The notes under the pieces were generated by a model. That model saw only the letters and a list, made by a program, of their open reading frames with translations. It did no database searches and was not told the DNA's origin. From positions 1 to 53,186 of the forward strand of contig NZ_JAPFQL010000008.1 in NCBI RefSeq assembly GCF_028446585.1: a DNA stretch of 53,186 nt. Direction: 5' to 3'. The stretch comes from Intrasporangium calvum. GTDB taxonomy: Bacteria > Actinomycetota > Actinomycetes > Actinomycetales > Dermatophilaceae. This document shows, piece by piece, positions 37,202 to 45,850 of this stretch (within the stretch, counting starts at the first letter, position 1; each line of letters opens with the position of its first letter). The translations under genes and the position numbers were made by a program.

Positions 37202-37861
37202 TCAGGTGAGGTCGGCGAAGCGCGTCACGTCCCTCGATGCGCCGGAGACGACGATGACGTCGTCCGGCCCGAGCCGCGTCTCGGCGGTGGCATAGCTGAA
37301 CTGGCCGCCGGCGTGCTTGATGGCCACGACGGTGACCCCGTAGCGCGACCGCACGCCCGCCTCTCCGAGCACGTGGCCGGCGAGGGTCTTGGGGACTCTC
37401 GTCTTGATGAAGGCGAAGTCCTCGTCGACCGACAGGAAGTCGAGCATGTGACCCGTGACGAGATGCGCCAGCCGGGCGCCCGCCTCGTGCTCGGGGAGGA
37501 TGACGTGCTGGGCGCCCATCCGCTTGAGGATGCGGGCGTGCTGCTCGGATGATGCCTTGGCCCAGATCTCCTGGACACCCAGGTCCGCGAGGATGGACGT
37601 CGCGAGCACGCTCGCCTCGAGCGCCTCGCCGATGGCGACGACGGCCCGCTCGTAGCCGTCCAGCTCGAGCTGGCTCAGCGCCTCCGGGTCCGTGGCGTCG
37701 GCGACGACGACGTTGGGCAGCGTCTCGGAGAAGGTCTGGACGACGTCGGGCCGCCGGTCGATGGCGAGCACGTCGACCTCCCTCGCCGCGAGGGCCGCAG
37801 CGAGCGAGCCGCCCATCCGGCCCAGGCCGATCACGACGACGCGAGGTCTCTCAGCCGACAA
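37202..37861 (-). CDS. TrkA/KtrA-type potassium channel regulatory subunit (RCK)
   Basis: 219-residue cytoplasmic gating subunit. The RCK_N Rossmann domain has VVVIGLGRMGGSLA at residues 8-21 and the acidic residue in DVLAIDRRPD that binds nucleotide. A second RCK_C domain (about 135-215) ends GPDDVIVVSGASRDVTRF. It forms a ring beneath the TrkH partner encoded just upstream, whose gene overlaps this one by 11 nt. About 147 bp separates it from katG. Confidence 0.93.
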   Translation of the reverse strand: MSAERPRVVVIGLGRMGGSLAAALAAREVDVLAIDRRPDVVQTFSETLPNVVVADATDPEALSQLELDGYERAVVAIGEALEASVLATSILADLGVQEIWAKASSEQHARILKRMGAQHVILPEHEAGARLAHLVTGHMLDFLSVDEDFAFIKTRVPKTLAGHVLGEAGVRSRYGVTVVAIKHAGGQFSYATAETRLGPDDVIVVSGASRDVTRFADLT

Positions 37862-39227
37862 TGGTCCTCTCCTCCGGGAACTCGAAGCGGCGTGGCCTGG
37901 TCCGCAGCGCGAGCGACGCCCCCACGGTGAGGGGGCCGAGGCGGCCGACGAACATCAGGACGGTGAGCAGCAGCTGACCGTGGGTGGGCAGGCTCGCGGT
38001 GATCCCCGTGGAGAGACCGACAGTGCCGAAGGCCGACACGACCTCGAAGAGCACGACATCGAGGGAGAACGCAGACGTCGACAGGAGCAGCCACGTGGAG
38101 ACGGCGATGGCGGTGACACCGAAGAAGGCGACCGTGAGTGCCTGGCGCTGCACGTCCGCCGGGACGGTCCGCCGGGAGGCGATCACCTGGCGCTCACCCC
38201 GCAGCTCGGCCCACATGATGTAGCCCATCAGCACGAACGTCGTCACCTTGATGCCGCCCGCCGTGCCGGCGCTGCCGGCCCCGATGAACATGAAGACATC
38301 GCTGGCGAGGAGGCTCTCCGAGCGCATCTCGCCGATCGGCACGCTGTTGAAGCCAGCGGTTCGCGTGTTGACCGCGTGGAAGAAGCCGGCCAGGAGCTTG
38401 CCGGGCCCCGAGAAGGTGCCCATCGTCGCGTCGTTGCCCCACTCGGCGAAGGTGATGACGACCGTGCTGACTCCGAGGAGCGCCGCAGTGGCCGCCACGG
38501 TCATCCTGGTGTGGAGGGACCATTCACGCGGGCGGCGCCAGAGGCGCCGCAGCTCCCAGAGCACGGGGAACCCGAGGCCGCCGCAGATGATCGCCCCCGC
38601 GATGGTGAGCGAGATGACGGGGTCCAGAGCGAACCGCTCGAGGCTGTCGGCGTAGAGCCCGAAGCCGGCGTTGTTGAAGGCGGACACGGCGTGGAAGACA
38701 CCGAGGTAGAGCGCTCGGCCGGGGGCCTCGTCGTAGGTGATCAGGAACCGCACGATGAGGATCAGGGCGACGGCAGCCTCAAAGAGCAGGCTCGTGCGGA
38801 CCACGCCGACGACGACCTCACGGGCGTTCATCGCCACACCGCTGCCACGCCTGGCCTCCGCGCCGGACAGGAGACTGGCCCGGACGCCGATGCGGCGACC
38901 GATGAGGACCGCGAGCACCGAGGCCAGCGTCATGATGCCGAGCCCGCCCATCTGGATGAGCACGAGGATGACGCCCTGCCCGAAGCCGGACCAGTAGGTG
39001 CCCGTGTCCACGAGCACGAGCCCGGTGACGCACACCGCCGAGGTGGCCGTGAAGAGGGCCGTCACAGGGTCGGTGCTTTCGCCGCTCGCCGCGGCCAGCG
39101 GGATCATCAGCAGCGCCGTGCCGCCGAGGATGGCAGCGAGGAACGATGCGACGACAACACGGATCGGGTGGCTCAGTGCCTGCGCCACCCGGGACCATGC
39201 GCCGACGGGCGCCTCCATCGAGGCCAT
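37851..39227 (-). CDS. TrkH/KtrB family potassium uptake channel subunit
   Basis: 458-residue membrane protein with four MPM repeats. The pore loops read TSAVCVTGL, HAVSAFNNAGFG, HAVNTRTAGFN and VVSAFGTVGLSTG, each with the selectivity glycine. The second membrane-pore half contains the GSAGTAGGIKVTTF gating region typical of TrkH/KtrB. It is co-translated with the RCK subunit through an 11-nt overlap. The upstream region (39228-39329) holds its promoter; I see no clear consensus boxes. Confidence 0.94.
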   Translation of the reverse strand: MASMEAPVGAWSRVAQALSHPIRVVVASFLAAILGGTALLMIPLAAASGESTDPVTALFTATSAVCVTGLVLVDTGTYWSGFGQGVILVLIQMGGLGIMTLASVLAVLIGRRIGVRASLLSGAEARRGSGVAMNAREVVVGVVRTSLLFEAAVALILIVRFLITYDEAPGRALYLGVFHAVSAFNNAGFGLYADSLERFALDPVISLTIAGAIICGGLGFPVLWELRRLWRRPREWSLHTRMTVAATAALLGVSTVVITFAEWGNDATMGTFSGPGKLLAGFFHAVNTRTAGFNSVPIGEMRSESLLASDVFMFIGAGSAGTAGGIKVTTFVLMGYIMWAELRGERQVIASRRTVPADVQRQALTVAFFGVTAIAVSTWLLLSTSAFSLDVVLFEVVSAFGTVGLSTGITASLPTHGQLLLTVLMFVGRLGPLTVGASLALRTRPRRFEFPEERTIVG

Positions 39228-39329
39228 GCCAAAACCGTATCCGGCACCCGGGATGACCCTGCTCAGGATGCGTTAAGGCGACGTCAAGATTCGTCCCAAC
39301 CCCTTACGGCCGTCTCGCGGCGGGCGTGG

Positions 39330-39674
39330 TCAGTAGCTCGCGGTCGCGATGAGGGTGACGAACCCAACGACAGCCAGCCCCGCCAGGGAGAGCCCGACGA
39401 CCGACCACCGGCGACCGGGACCGCGCAGACCCAGCAGGCCCGCCCATCCCGCACCCACGACGCCGACGGGCAGCCAGAGGACCCCGAGGATGCGGACCCA
39501 GTTGGGCGGGTTGACGTTCGGGAGTGTGAGGGCCCACAACCAGATGAGGGCGGCCACGGCCGCGAAGCCCAGCACGAGAGCCACCAGCCCGATCAGGTCA
39601 GCGCGCCGGCCAGCAGCCCGGTCCGGGTCCTGAAGATCTGGTCGGCCAGCTCCCGCGTCTCGTGTTGAAGCCAT
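39330..39674 (-). CDS. Small membrane protein (three helices), hypothetical
   Basis: 114 residues. A charged N terminus of about 25 residues precedes three hydrophobic segments: LIGLVALVLGFAAVAALIWLWAL, WVRILGVLWLPVGVVGAGWAGLLGL and WSVVGLSLAGLAVVGFVTLI. The ATG is preceded by AAGGAG at 5 nt, and a GTG one codon earlier is too close to it. I recognise no family. It lies between the TrkH gene and tRNA-Thr, transcribed leftward. Confidence 0.72.
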   Translation of the reverse strand: MASTRDAGAGRPDLQDPDRAAGRRADLIGLVALVLGFAAVAALIWLWALTLPNVNPPNWVRILGVLWLPVGVVGAGWAGLLGLRGPGRRWSVVGLSLAGLAVVGFVTLIATASY

Positions 39675-39861
39675 CACCGCTCCTTTCAGACAGCACGATA
39701 CTGACCGAGGGGTCAGCTACCCGCCAGGTCCAAAGGTCCCGCGCCGATGACGCTCGCGCAGCGCGGGCGCACCGGCCTGACCTGAGCCGCCCACGGTGAC
39801 GCGCAGAGCAGGCCGAGTCACCGAACTGAGCCCTTGATCGCTGGATCGGCCGCAACGCGAA

Positions 39862-39887
39862 ACGCCCCCGACCGGAGTCGAGGGCGT
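39862..39887 (-). terminator. Terminator of tRNA-Thr
   Basis: ACGCCCCCGAC / GTCGAGGGCGT: 11-bp arms with one mismatch around loop CGGA, 13 nt past the tRNA 3' end. On the tRNA strand it is followed by TTTCG. Confidence 0.75.
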
Positions 39888-39899
39888 CGCTGTCACCAC

Positions 39900-39976
39900 T
39901 GGAGCCGCCTATCGGAATCGAACCGATGACCTATTCATTACGAGTGAATCGCTCTGGCCGACTGAGCTAAGGCGGC
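39900..39976 (-). tRNA. tRNA-Thr(CGU)
   Basis: Cloverleaf on the minus strand: acceptor GCCGCCT pairs with AGGCGGC; D arm GCTC...GAGC; anticodon stem ATTCA/TGAAT with loop CTCGTAA, giving anticodon CGU; T arm ATCGG-TTCGATT-CCGAT. Discriminator U and an encoded CCA follow. It reads ACG codons. Confidence 0.97.
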
Positions 39977-39998
39977 ATGTGCCGAGGCACGGTTGATG

Positions 39999-40004
39999 AG
40001 TATA
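39999..40004 (-). promoter_or_regulatory. -10 box of the tRNA-Thr promoter
   Basis: TATACT on the minus strand, 22 nt before the mature tRNA end. The best -35 is TTCTCA at 18 nt spacing, a weak match. Confidence 0.6.
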
Positions 40005-40061
40005 CGCATGGCCCCGGCCGCGTGAGAAATCGTCCGTACCCCTCGTGGAGCGACGCCGAGT

Positions 40062-40103
40062 TGATGCCACATCGGGACCTCCGGGGTTGCCGATGTGGCA
40101 TCA
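40062..40103 (-). terminator. Terminator of the hydrolase gene cluster
   Basis: Perfect 14-bp arms TGATGCCACATCGG (40062-40075) and CCGATGTGGCATCA (40090-40103) with a 14-nt loop, beginning 8 nt after the stop of the last hydrolase gene. Confidence 0.8.
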
Positions 40104-40111
40104 GACCGAGG

Positions 40112-41770
40112 TCACGTAGCCGGGCACTCCGTGCCGTCCCGGGGCGCGAGGCTGCGGGCCAGGTAGTCCTCCACGACCTCGTTGACGCAGGCGTTGCCCA
40201 TCGCGTAGGCACCGTGCCCCGTGGCGTCGACCGTGACGAGCCGCGAGCCGACCAGCATCTCGGCGAGGTACTCGGTGTCCTCGATCGGCGTCACGGGGTC
40301 GTGCTTGTTGCCGATGACGAGGATCGGGGTGGCGGGTTCGGCACCGACCAGCAGGTTGGTGCGCAGCTGCCCCTTCCAACCCGCACACTCCGAGGGCAGC
40401 GGCGCCTGGATCCGGGCGAAGAGCGGATGCTCCTCGAAGATCGCGCTACTGGGCGTCAGCTCGGCCCAGGTGCGGACGGGCCAGTCGGCACAGGTCACGG
40501 GCAGGTGGCTCTTGCCGTAGGTGGACCCGGGATACGACCCGTCGACGTCGCGTCCGACAGCGACCATGGCGAACCACGCGAGCTCGGTGCCGTCGCCGTC
40601 ATCGATGGCAGCCTCCAGCGCGTCGACGAGGTAGGGCCACGAAGTCGGGTCGAGCAGCCCCTCCCCGATCGCGGTGACGGCCCAGCCCTCGGTCACCTGG
40701 GGCAACGACTCGAAGTCGGTCGGCAGTGGCACGGACTCGAGAGCGTCGAGCAGACCGATGATCGCAGCCTCGGCCTCCTCCGGTGTGTCGCCCAGGACGC
40801 AGCGCTTGCCGCACTCCTCGACGAAGTCGGCGAAGAGCGCGTCGAACTCCGCACCCCAGTGGCGGGCGTTGGCGTCCACGTCGCGCTGGGTGACGGTGGA
40901 GCTGTCCAGCGCGTCCGGGGAGACGGCCGAGTCGAGCACCATGAGCCCGACCCGGGAGGTGAAGTGGTCGGCGTAGATGGCGCCGATGAGGGTGCCGTAG
41001 CTGACGCCGTAGTAGTTGAGCCGCTCGTCGCCGACGGCCTCGCGCAGGATGTCGAGGTCGGCCACGACCGCCTCGGTGCCCATGCGGGCCGCGAGCGCAC
41101 CGCCGCGGCGCAGGCAGCCCTCCGCACGCTCGGCCGCCGCCTCCTCGAGCAGTTGGCGGCCCTGGGCCGACTGCGGCGTCGGGTCGGCGGCGTACATCGC
41201 GTCGAGCTCCTCGTCGGTGAGGCACTCGACGGGGGTCGAGTCCCCGATGCCCCGCGGGTCGAAGCCGACGAGGTCCCACGCGGCGAGCAGGTCGTCACCG
41301 AAGAGGTCAGGCTCGCGCACGAAGTCGGTGCCGGAGCCCCCGGGGCCGCCGGGGTTGACGAAGAGGGTGCCCCGCGGCCGGTCCGAGGTCGACGGGAGCC
41401 GCCGCAGCGCAAGAGCGATCGTCTCGCCGGCCGGGTCGGCGTGGTCCAGGGGCACGGTGACCCGGGCGCAGTCGAACTGGCGGTCGTCGGTGCAGCGCTT
41501 CCACGCGACGCGCTGGGCATAGAAGCGCTCGAGGGCGGCCGGGTTGGGCTCCGGCGTCGCCGTGAAACGGATCTCGCCGTCCGACCCGTTCGTGCCCGTC
41601 GCGGACGCCACCGCCGTGGACGTCGGCCGGACGCCCGGTGATGTCGTATGCCGCTGGGCCGGCTTCGCGCCCACGGTCCCTGCCTCGTCGGCGGGCCCCA
41701 TCGTCGCGAACGCGATGAGGACGGCGAGCACCCCGGCGGCCACCGCGCCACGGCGCAGGACGGTCAGCAT
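40112..41770 (-). CDS. Exported alpha/beta hydrolase, tripeptidyl-aminopeptidase type (paralogue 3)
   Basis: 552 residues. N-terminal hydrophobic segment (about 9-23) for export, a Thr/Ser/Ala-rich linker containing a dispersed-motif copy (KPAQRHT), then the catalytic domain. Visible motifs are LFVNPGGPGGSG (oxyanion region), LVGFDPRGIG, nucleophile Ser in YYGVSYGTLIGA, Asp in VIGNKHDPVTP and His in ATGHGAYAMG. The C-terminal TAP-like domain has paired Cys. The start ATG overlaps the preceding stop as ATGCTGA. Probably cleaves short peptides or esters outside the cell. Confidence 0.9.
   Translation of the reverse strand: MLTVLRRGAVAAGVLAVLIAFATMGPADEAGTVGAKPAQRHTTSPGVRPTSTAVASATGTNGSDGEIRFTATPEPNPAALERFYAQRVAWKRCTDDRQFDCARVTVPLDHADPAGETIALALRRLPSTSDRPRGTLFVNPGGPGGSGTDFVREPDLFGDDLLAAWDLVGFDPRGIGDSTPVECLTDEELDAMYAADPTPQSAQGRQLLEEAAAERAEGCLRRGGALAARMGTEAVVADLDILREAVGDERLNYYGVSYGTLIGAIYADHFTSRVGLMVLDSAVSPDALDSSTVTQRDVDANARHWGAEFDALFADFVEECGKRCVLGDTPEEAEAAIIGLLDALESVPLPTDFESLPQVTEGWAVTAIGEGLLDPTSWPYLVDALEAAIDDGDGTELAWFAMVAVGRDVDGSYPGSTYGKSHLPVTCADWPVRTWAELTPSSAIFEEHPLFARIQAPLPSECAGWKGQLRTNLLVGAEPATPILVIGNKHDPVTPIEDTEYLAEMLVGSRLVTVDATGHGAYAMGNACVNEVVEDYLARSLAPRDGTECPAT
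41645..41660 (-). repeat. Dispersed 16-mer, copy 12 (in hydrolase paralogue 3)
   Basis: CGTATGCCGCTGGGCC followed by GGCTTCGCG. It is read as KPAQRHT in the linker after the signal sequence. Confidence 0.9.
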
Positions 41771-43479
41771 GCCCGGTCGGAGGACGGCACAGTCCCCTTG
41801 ATGAGGTAGCTGTCGACGATGGCATCCACGCACGAGTTACCGGCGTAGTAGGTGCCGTGCCCGTCGCTGTCGCTCGTGACGAGGACCGCCGAGGCGAGGT
41901 CCGCGGCGAGCTGCTTGGTGCCCCCGATCGGGGTGGCCGGGTCGCGGAGGTTGCCGATGACCAGGACCGGCGCGGCGCCCTCGGCGAGGGTGTCACCGGA
42001 GGGTTGTCGCGGCTCACCCGGCCACGCCGCGCACATGTCGTAGAGCTCGCCGGCGAGGCGCGACCACAAGGGGTGCTCCGCTCGGGCCGCCCGCTGGGCC
42101 CTCGACAGGGAGGCGCTGTCGCTGCGCGGCCAGTCGGCACACCGGACCGGGATCATCGCGTGCAGGTAGGAGGAGTCGTCGTAGTCGCCCGAGGCGCTCC
42201 GGCCGACGACGTTCATCGCGTAGGCGAGCAGCACGTCGCCCTGCCCCTCGAACGCCTCGGCCAGCCCCTTGTTGAGGATCGGCCACGACTGCTCCGAGTA
42301 GAGGCACATGAAGATGGCGAAGCCGAGCCAGCCCTCGCCGATCGAGTCGATGTCCCCACGGGACGTCTCGAGCGGTTGCCGCTCGACGTCGTCGAGCAGA
42401 TCGGCGATCCGGTCCCGGGCCCCGGCCTCCTCGGTCCCGAGGGCGCAGTCGTCGCGGGCGACGCACCACTCGATGAACGCATCGATCGAAGCCTCGAAGC
42501 CCTCGATGTCATAGCCGAGCTTCTGCTCGTCCGTCTGGTTCGGGGAGACGGCCGAGTCGAGGACGAAGCGGCCGACCCGGTCGGGGAAGAGGTCTGCGTA
42601 GAGGGCCCCCAGAACAGTGCCGTAGGACACCCCGAAGTAGTTGAGCCGCTCGTCGCCGACGAGGGCCCGCATGACGTCCATGTCCCGGGCCACCTCGGTG
42701 GTGCTCATGTGCAGCGCCCGGTCGCCGCCCTCGCGGGCACACCGCTCGGTGATGTCGTCGGTGTCGCGGATGAGCTGGTCCCGCTCCGCCTCGTCGTCCG
42801 GCGTCGGGTCGTTCTCGAAGAGGAGATCCATGTCCTCATCGGACAAGCACGCGACCGGGTCGGACGCCCCGATCCCGCGAGGGTCAAAGCCGACGATGTC
42901 GTAGGACTCGCGCAGCCGCTTGCTGAAGACGAAGCTGGAGAACTGGGCGTACTCCAGGCCGGACCCGCCCGGGCCGCCCGGGTTGATGATGAGCGTGCCG
43001 ACCTTCTGCTCCGCTTTCAGCGCCGGCACCTTGCGCAGGGCGAGCTCGAAGGTGTCCCCGTCCGGGTCGGCGTAGTCGACGGGCACCTCGATGCTGGCGC
43101 ACTGGTGGGCCGGGCTGCCCTGGCACTCCTGCCAGTCGACCTGCTGCGTGTAGAAGGTGGCGAGATCCTCCGGGTGGCCCCCGACCGGCGCGGACGTGGC
43201 GCTCGGCCCGGAGCTGGGTGTGTTGCTCACCGCCGGCGTGGCGACCGGACCGGCCACGGGCGGAACCGGCCGCAGGGCACCCCAGGAGAGGAGCCCGACG
43301 GCCGTCACCAGGGCCAGCGCGACCACCGCGGCGACCACGGATCGGGCCCGCCGAGCACGACGTGACCCAGCCGCCCGGGGAGGAGGTGGATCCGCGGGAC
43401 CGAGCCCAGCGGCATACGGCATCGTGGTGTCCTCCGCCTCGGGGAGGTCCTCGGGTCGACGCGGCTCGTCGTTCAGCAC
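41764..43479 (-). CDS. Membrane-anchored alpha/beta hydrolase (paralogue 2)
   Basis: 571 residues. The first 48 residues are cytoplasmic and include a dispersed-motif copy read as MPYAAGLGP. A basic patch and one helix (about 49-70, SVVAAVVALALVTAVGLL) anchor the enzyme. The catalytic domain has LIINPGGPGGSG, IVGFDPRGIG, nucleophile Ser in YFGVSYGTVLGA, Asp in VIGNLRDPATP and His in SDGHGTYYAG. The GTG start overlaps the preceding stop as GTGCTGA, the same geometry as the next gene. An internal Met in the motif is a less likely start. Confidence 0.88.
   Translation of the reverse strand: MLNDEPRRPEDLPEAEDTTMPYAAGLGPADPPPPRAAGSRRARRARSVVAAVVALALVTAVGLLSWGALRPVPPVAGPVATPAVSNTPSSGPSATSAPVGGHPEDLATFYTQQVDWQECQGSPAHQCASIEVPVDYADPDGDTFELALRKVPALKAEQKVGTLIINPGGPGGSGLEYAQFSSFVFSKRLRESYDIVGFDPRGIGASDPVACLSDEDMDLLFENDPTPDDEAERDQLIRDTDDITERCAREGGDRALHMSTTEVARDMDVMRALVGDERLNYFGVSYGTVLGALYADLFPDRVGRFVLDSAVSPNQTDEQKLGYDIEGFEASIDAFIEWCVARDDCALGTEEAGARDRIADLLDDVERQPLETSRGDIDSIGEGWLGFAIFMCLYSEQSWPILNKGLAEAFEGQGDVLLAYAMNVVGRSASGDYDDSSYLHAMIPVRCADWPRSDSASLSRAQRAARAEHPLWSRLAGELYDMCAAWPGEPRQPSGDTLAEGAAPVLVIGNLRDPATPIGGTKQLAADLASAVLVTSDSDGHGTYYAGNSCVDAIVDSYLIKGTVPSSDRAC
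43403..43418 (+). repeat. Dispersed 16-mer, copy 13 (in hydrolase paralogue 2)
   Basis: Exact AGCCCAGCGGCATACG. It is read on the gene strand as PYAAGL in the cytoplasmic N-terminal tail. Confidence 0.92.
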
Positions 43480-45029
43480 GTCAGCCCGTCCTGCGGGACG
43501 GTGCCCTTGACGAAGTAGGCGTCGAGGGCGTCGTCGATGCACTGGCTGCCCCGCGTGTAGGCGGTGTGGCCGTCACCGTCGAGCGAGACGAGGACGGCGT
43601 TGGCGAGCTGGTCGCGCAGCTGCTTGGACCACTCGTAGATCGTCGCCGGGTCGCGGGTCGTCCCGACGACGACGATGGGGTTGCTCCCCTCCGCGGTGAT
43701 CCGGTGCGGCGGGTTGTCGCCCTTGACCGGCCAGACACCGCAGGCCAGCGACCCCCAGGCGAGGAACGGGCCCCACGTCGGCGCGACCTCCGCGAAGTCC
43801 TTCTCGTAGCCCTCGTAGGTCGCGAGGTCGGGGCTGTCGGGCCGGTCGAGGCAGTTGACGGCGAAGATCGCCTCCATCATGTTGCCGGAGTAGCCCCCGC
43901 CGGGCGCCCGGTCCGCATAGCTGTTGGCGAGCGCCATGAGCGAGGCACCGCTGCCGGACTCGGCCTCGCGGATGGCGTCGGTGAGGATGCCCCAGGCGCC
44001 CTGGTCGTACATCGCGACGGCCAGCCCGAGCGACCCCCACGCCTCCGTCAGCTCCGGCACCGCCGGGTCCCCGGTGGGGAGGGGGTTCTGGTCGAGGTCG
44101 GCGAGGAAGCCGCGGATCCACTCCATGCCGGCGTCGACGGAGCCGCCGAGCGGGCAGTCGCCCTCGCTGACACAGTCCTCCACGTAGGCCCGGGTGGCCA
44201 GCTCGAAGCCCCGCGCCTGGCCCTCGGCGAGCTGCGCGCTCGTCAGGTCGGGCGGGACGACGCCGTCGAGGACGAACCGGCCGACGCGTCCGGGGAACAG
44301 GTCGGCGTAGGTCGAACCGAGGAAGGTGCCGTAGGACTTGCCGAGGTAGTTGAGGTGGTCGTCGCCGAGGGCGGCCCGCAGGACGTCCATGTCCCTGGCC
44401 GCGTCGGCCGTCCCGACGTGGGCGACGAGCTCGGGGTTGTTGCGCTCGCAACCCTCGGCCATGCCGGTCGCTGCCTCGAGCAGTCCGCGCTGCTCAGCCG
44501 GGTTGTCGGGCGTGGGGTCGGTGCCGAGGAACTCGTCGAGGTCCTTGTCGTCGAGGCAGTCGATCGGCGCCGACTGTCCGACGCCGCGCGGGTCGAAGCC
44601 GACGACGTCGAAGGTGGAGCGCACCGACGGCCCGACGATCTGGTCGGCGGCCGTGGCGTAGTCGACGCCCGAGGCGCCGGGCCCGCCGGGGTTGACGACG
44701 AGCGAGCCGAGGCGCTTGCCCTGGTTGCGGGCCGGGACCTTGAGGACCTTGATCTCGATGTCGCCGCCGCTCGGCTTCGCGTAGTCGATCGGCACCGTCA
44801 GGTCCGCGCACTGGAACTCGGCGCAGGGCTTCCAGTCGAGCTTCTGGTCGTAGTAGGCCGCGAGCGCGGGCTCGGGGGCGGAGGTCGCGGCGTTGGCCGG
44901 GCCCGTCACCGGGACACCCGCCGGCTCGGGCGTCGTGCACGCTGCCACGGTCGCGAGGGCGGCTGCGGCAGCGCTGAGGCGCAGGGCCGTCCGTCGGGCA
45001 CGAGAAGTGGCGGCGGGGCGAGACGTCAT
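43473..45029 (-). CDS. Lipoprotein alpha/beta hydrolase, tripeptidyl-aminopeptidase type (paralogue 1)
   Basis: 518 residues and first of three tandem paralogues. Basic N terminus, hydrophobic stretch and lipobox (ALATVAAC, Cys about 31) predict a surface lipoprotein. Catalytic motifs are LVVNPGGPGASG, VVGFDPRGVG, nucleophile Ser in YLGKSYGTFLGS, Asp in GTTRDPATIYEW and His in DGDGHTAYTRG. C-terminal Cys residues (GSQC..., GLTC) match those of the other copies and may form a disulfide. The ATG at 45029 begins MTSRPAATS; no dispersed-motif copy is inside this paralogue, but one lies 40 nt upstream. Confidence 0.9.
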   Translation of the reverse strand: MTSRPAATSRARRTALRLSAAAAALATVAACTTPEPAGVPVTGPANAATSAPEPALAAYYDQKLDWKPCAEFQCADLTVPIDYAKPSGGDIEIKVLKVPARNQGKRLGSLVVNPGGPGASGVDYATAADQIVGPSVRSTFDVVGFDPRGVGQSAPIDCLDDKDLDEFLGTDPTPDNPAEQRGLLEAATGMAEGCERNNPELVAHVGTADAARDMDVLRAALGDDHLNYLGKSYGTFLGSTYADLFPGRVGRFVLDGVVPPDLTSAQLAEGQARGFELATRAYVEDCVSEGDCPLGGSVDAGMEWIRGFLADLDQNPLPTGDPAVPELTEAWGSLGLAVAMYDQGAWGILTDAIREAESGSGASLMALANSYADRAPGGGYSGNMMEAIFAVNCLDRPDSPDLATYEGYEKDFAEVAPTWGPFLAWGSLACGVWPVKGDNPPHRITAEGSNPIVVVGTTRDPATIYEWSKQLRDQLANAVLVSLDGDGHTAYTRGSQCIDDALDAYFVKGTVPQDGLTC

Positions 45030-45068
45030 GCCGGAAACCGTAACCTGCCCGGCTGGGACACGCCTGTC

Positions 45069-45084
45069 CGTATGCCGCTGGGCT
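45069..45084 (-). repeat. Dispersed 16-mer, copy 14 (between hydrolase and tmk)
   Basis: CGTATGCCGCTGGGCT followed by CGCTT. It lies in the 152-bp gap between divergent genes. Confidence 0.92.
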
Positions 45085-45168
45085 CGCTTCATGGGACGGG
45101 CTCGCCCTGTGCCCCTTTCGTCGCCGTGCTCCTGTTGTGGCCGGCCGCCTGCTGTCCGCCACGTCGCA

Positions 45169-45174
45169 TAGGCT
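45169..45174 (+). promoter_or_regulatory. -10 element for a leaderless tmk transcript
   Basis: TAGGCT (TANNNT) is 7 nt before the tmk GTG, with no ribosome binding site between. No good -35 at the expected distance. Confidence 0.45.
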
Positions 45175-45181
45175 CGGCTCC

Positions 45182-45850
45182 GTGACCGAGACCCCCGCCG
45201 CGCCGCCGCAGCCCCCTGCGCCGGAGGTGCGCCGGCAGGGCCTCTTCGTGTGCTTCGAGGGTGGCGACGGCGCCGGCAAGTCAACCCAGGTGCAGCTGCT
45301 CCTGTCGGCGCTCGAGCGTGCTGGGCGGGACGTCGTCGTGACCCGGCAGCCCGGCGGCACCCCGCTCGGGGCCCGGATCCGCGAGCTGGTCCTGCACGGC
45401 GACCACGTGTCCCCGCGAGCGGAGGCGCTGCTCTTCGCCGCCGACAAGGCACACCACGTCGAGGAGCTGATCCGGCCGGCGCTGGCCGCGGGCCGGGTCG
45501 TCATCACGGACCGCTACACCGACAGCTCGATCGCCTATCAGGGCGCCGGGCGGGACCTCGGGGCGGGCGAGATCCGCCAGCTCCAGCACTGGGCCGTCGG
45601 CGGGGTGCTGCCGGACCTCACTGTCCTGCTCGACGTCAGCCCCGAGATCGGACGAGCTCGGCGCGGCGACGTCCACGACCGGCTGGAGTCGGAGGCCGAC
45701 GACTTCCACGCCGCGGTCCGGCAGGGCTTCCTCGACCTGGCGGCCCTGGAGCCGGAGCGCTACCTCGTCCTCGACGCGGGGCTTCCTGCCGAGGAGATCC
45801 ATCGAAGGGTGCTCGCCTGGCTCGAGGACGTCCTGGAGGTGCGGGCATGA
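45182..45850 (+). CDS. tmk: Thymidylate kinase
   Basis: Phosphorylates dTMP to dTDP. About 222 residues with P-loop FEGGDGAGKSTQ at roughly 24-35, the DR(Y) motif in VITDRYTDSSIAYQGAGRDLG, and a short LID containing RARRGDVHDRLE. The first 20 residues are Pro/Ala-rich and nonconserved. The GTG was preferred to an upstream ATG because it has a leaderless -10. The stop overlaps the holB start (ATGA), the usual tmk-holB pairing. Confidence 0.96.
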   Translation: MTETPAAPPQPPAPEVRRQGLFVCFEGGDGAGKSTQVQLLLSALERAGRDVVVTRQPGGTPLGARIRELVLHGDHVSPRAEALLFAADKAHHVEELIRPALAAGRVVITDRYTDSSIAYQGAGRDLGAGEIRQLQHWAVGGVLPDLTVLLDVSPEIGRARRGDVHDRLESEADDFHAAVRQGFLDLAALEPERYLVLDAGLPAEEIHRRVLAWLEDVLEVRA

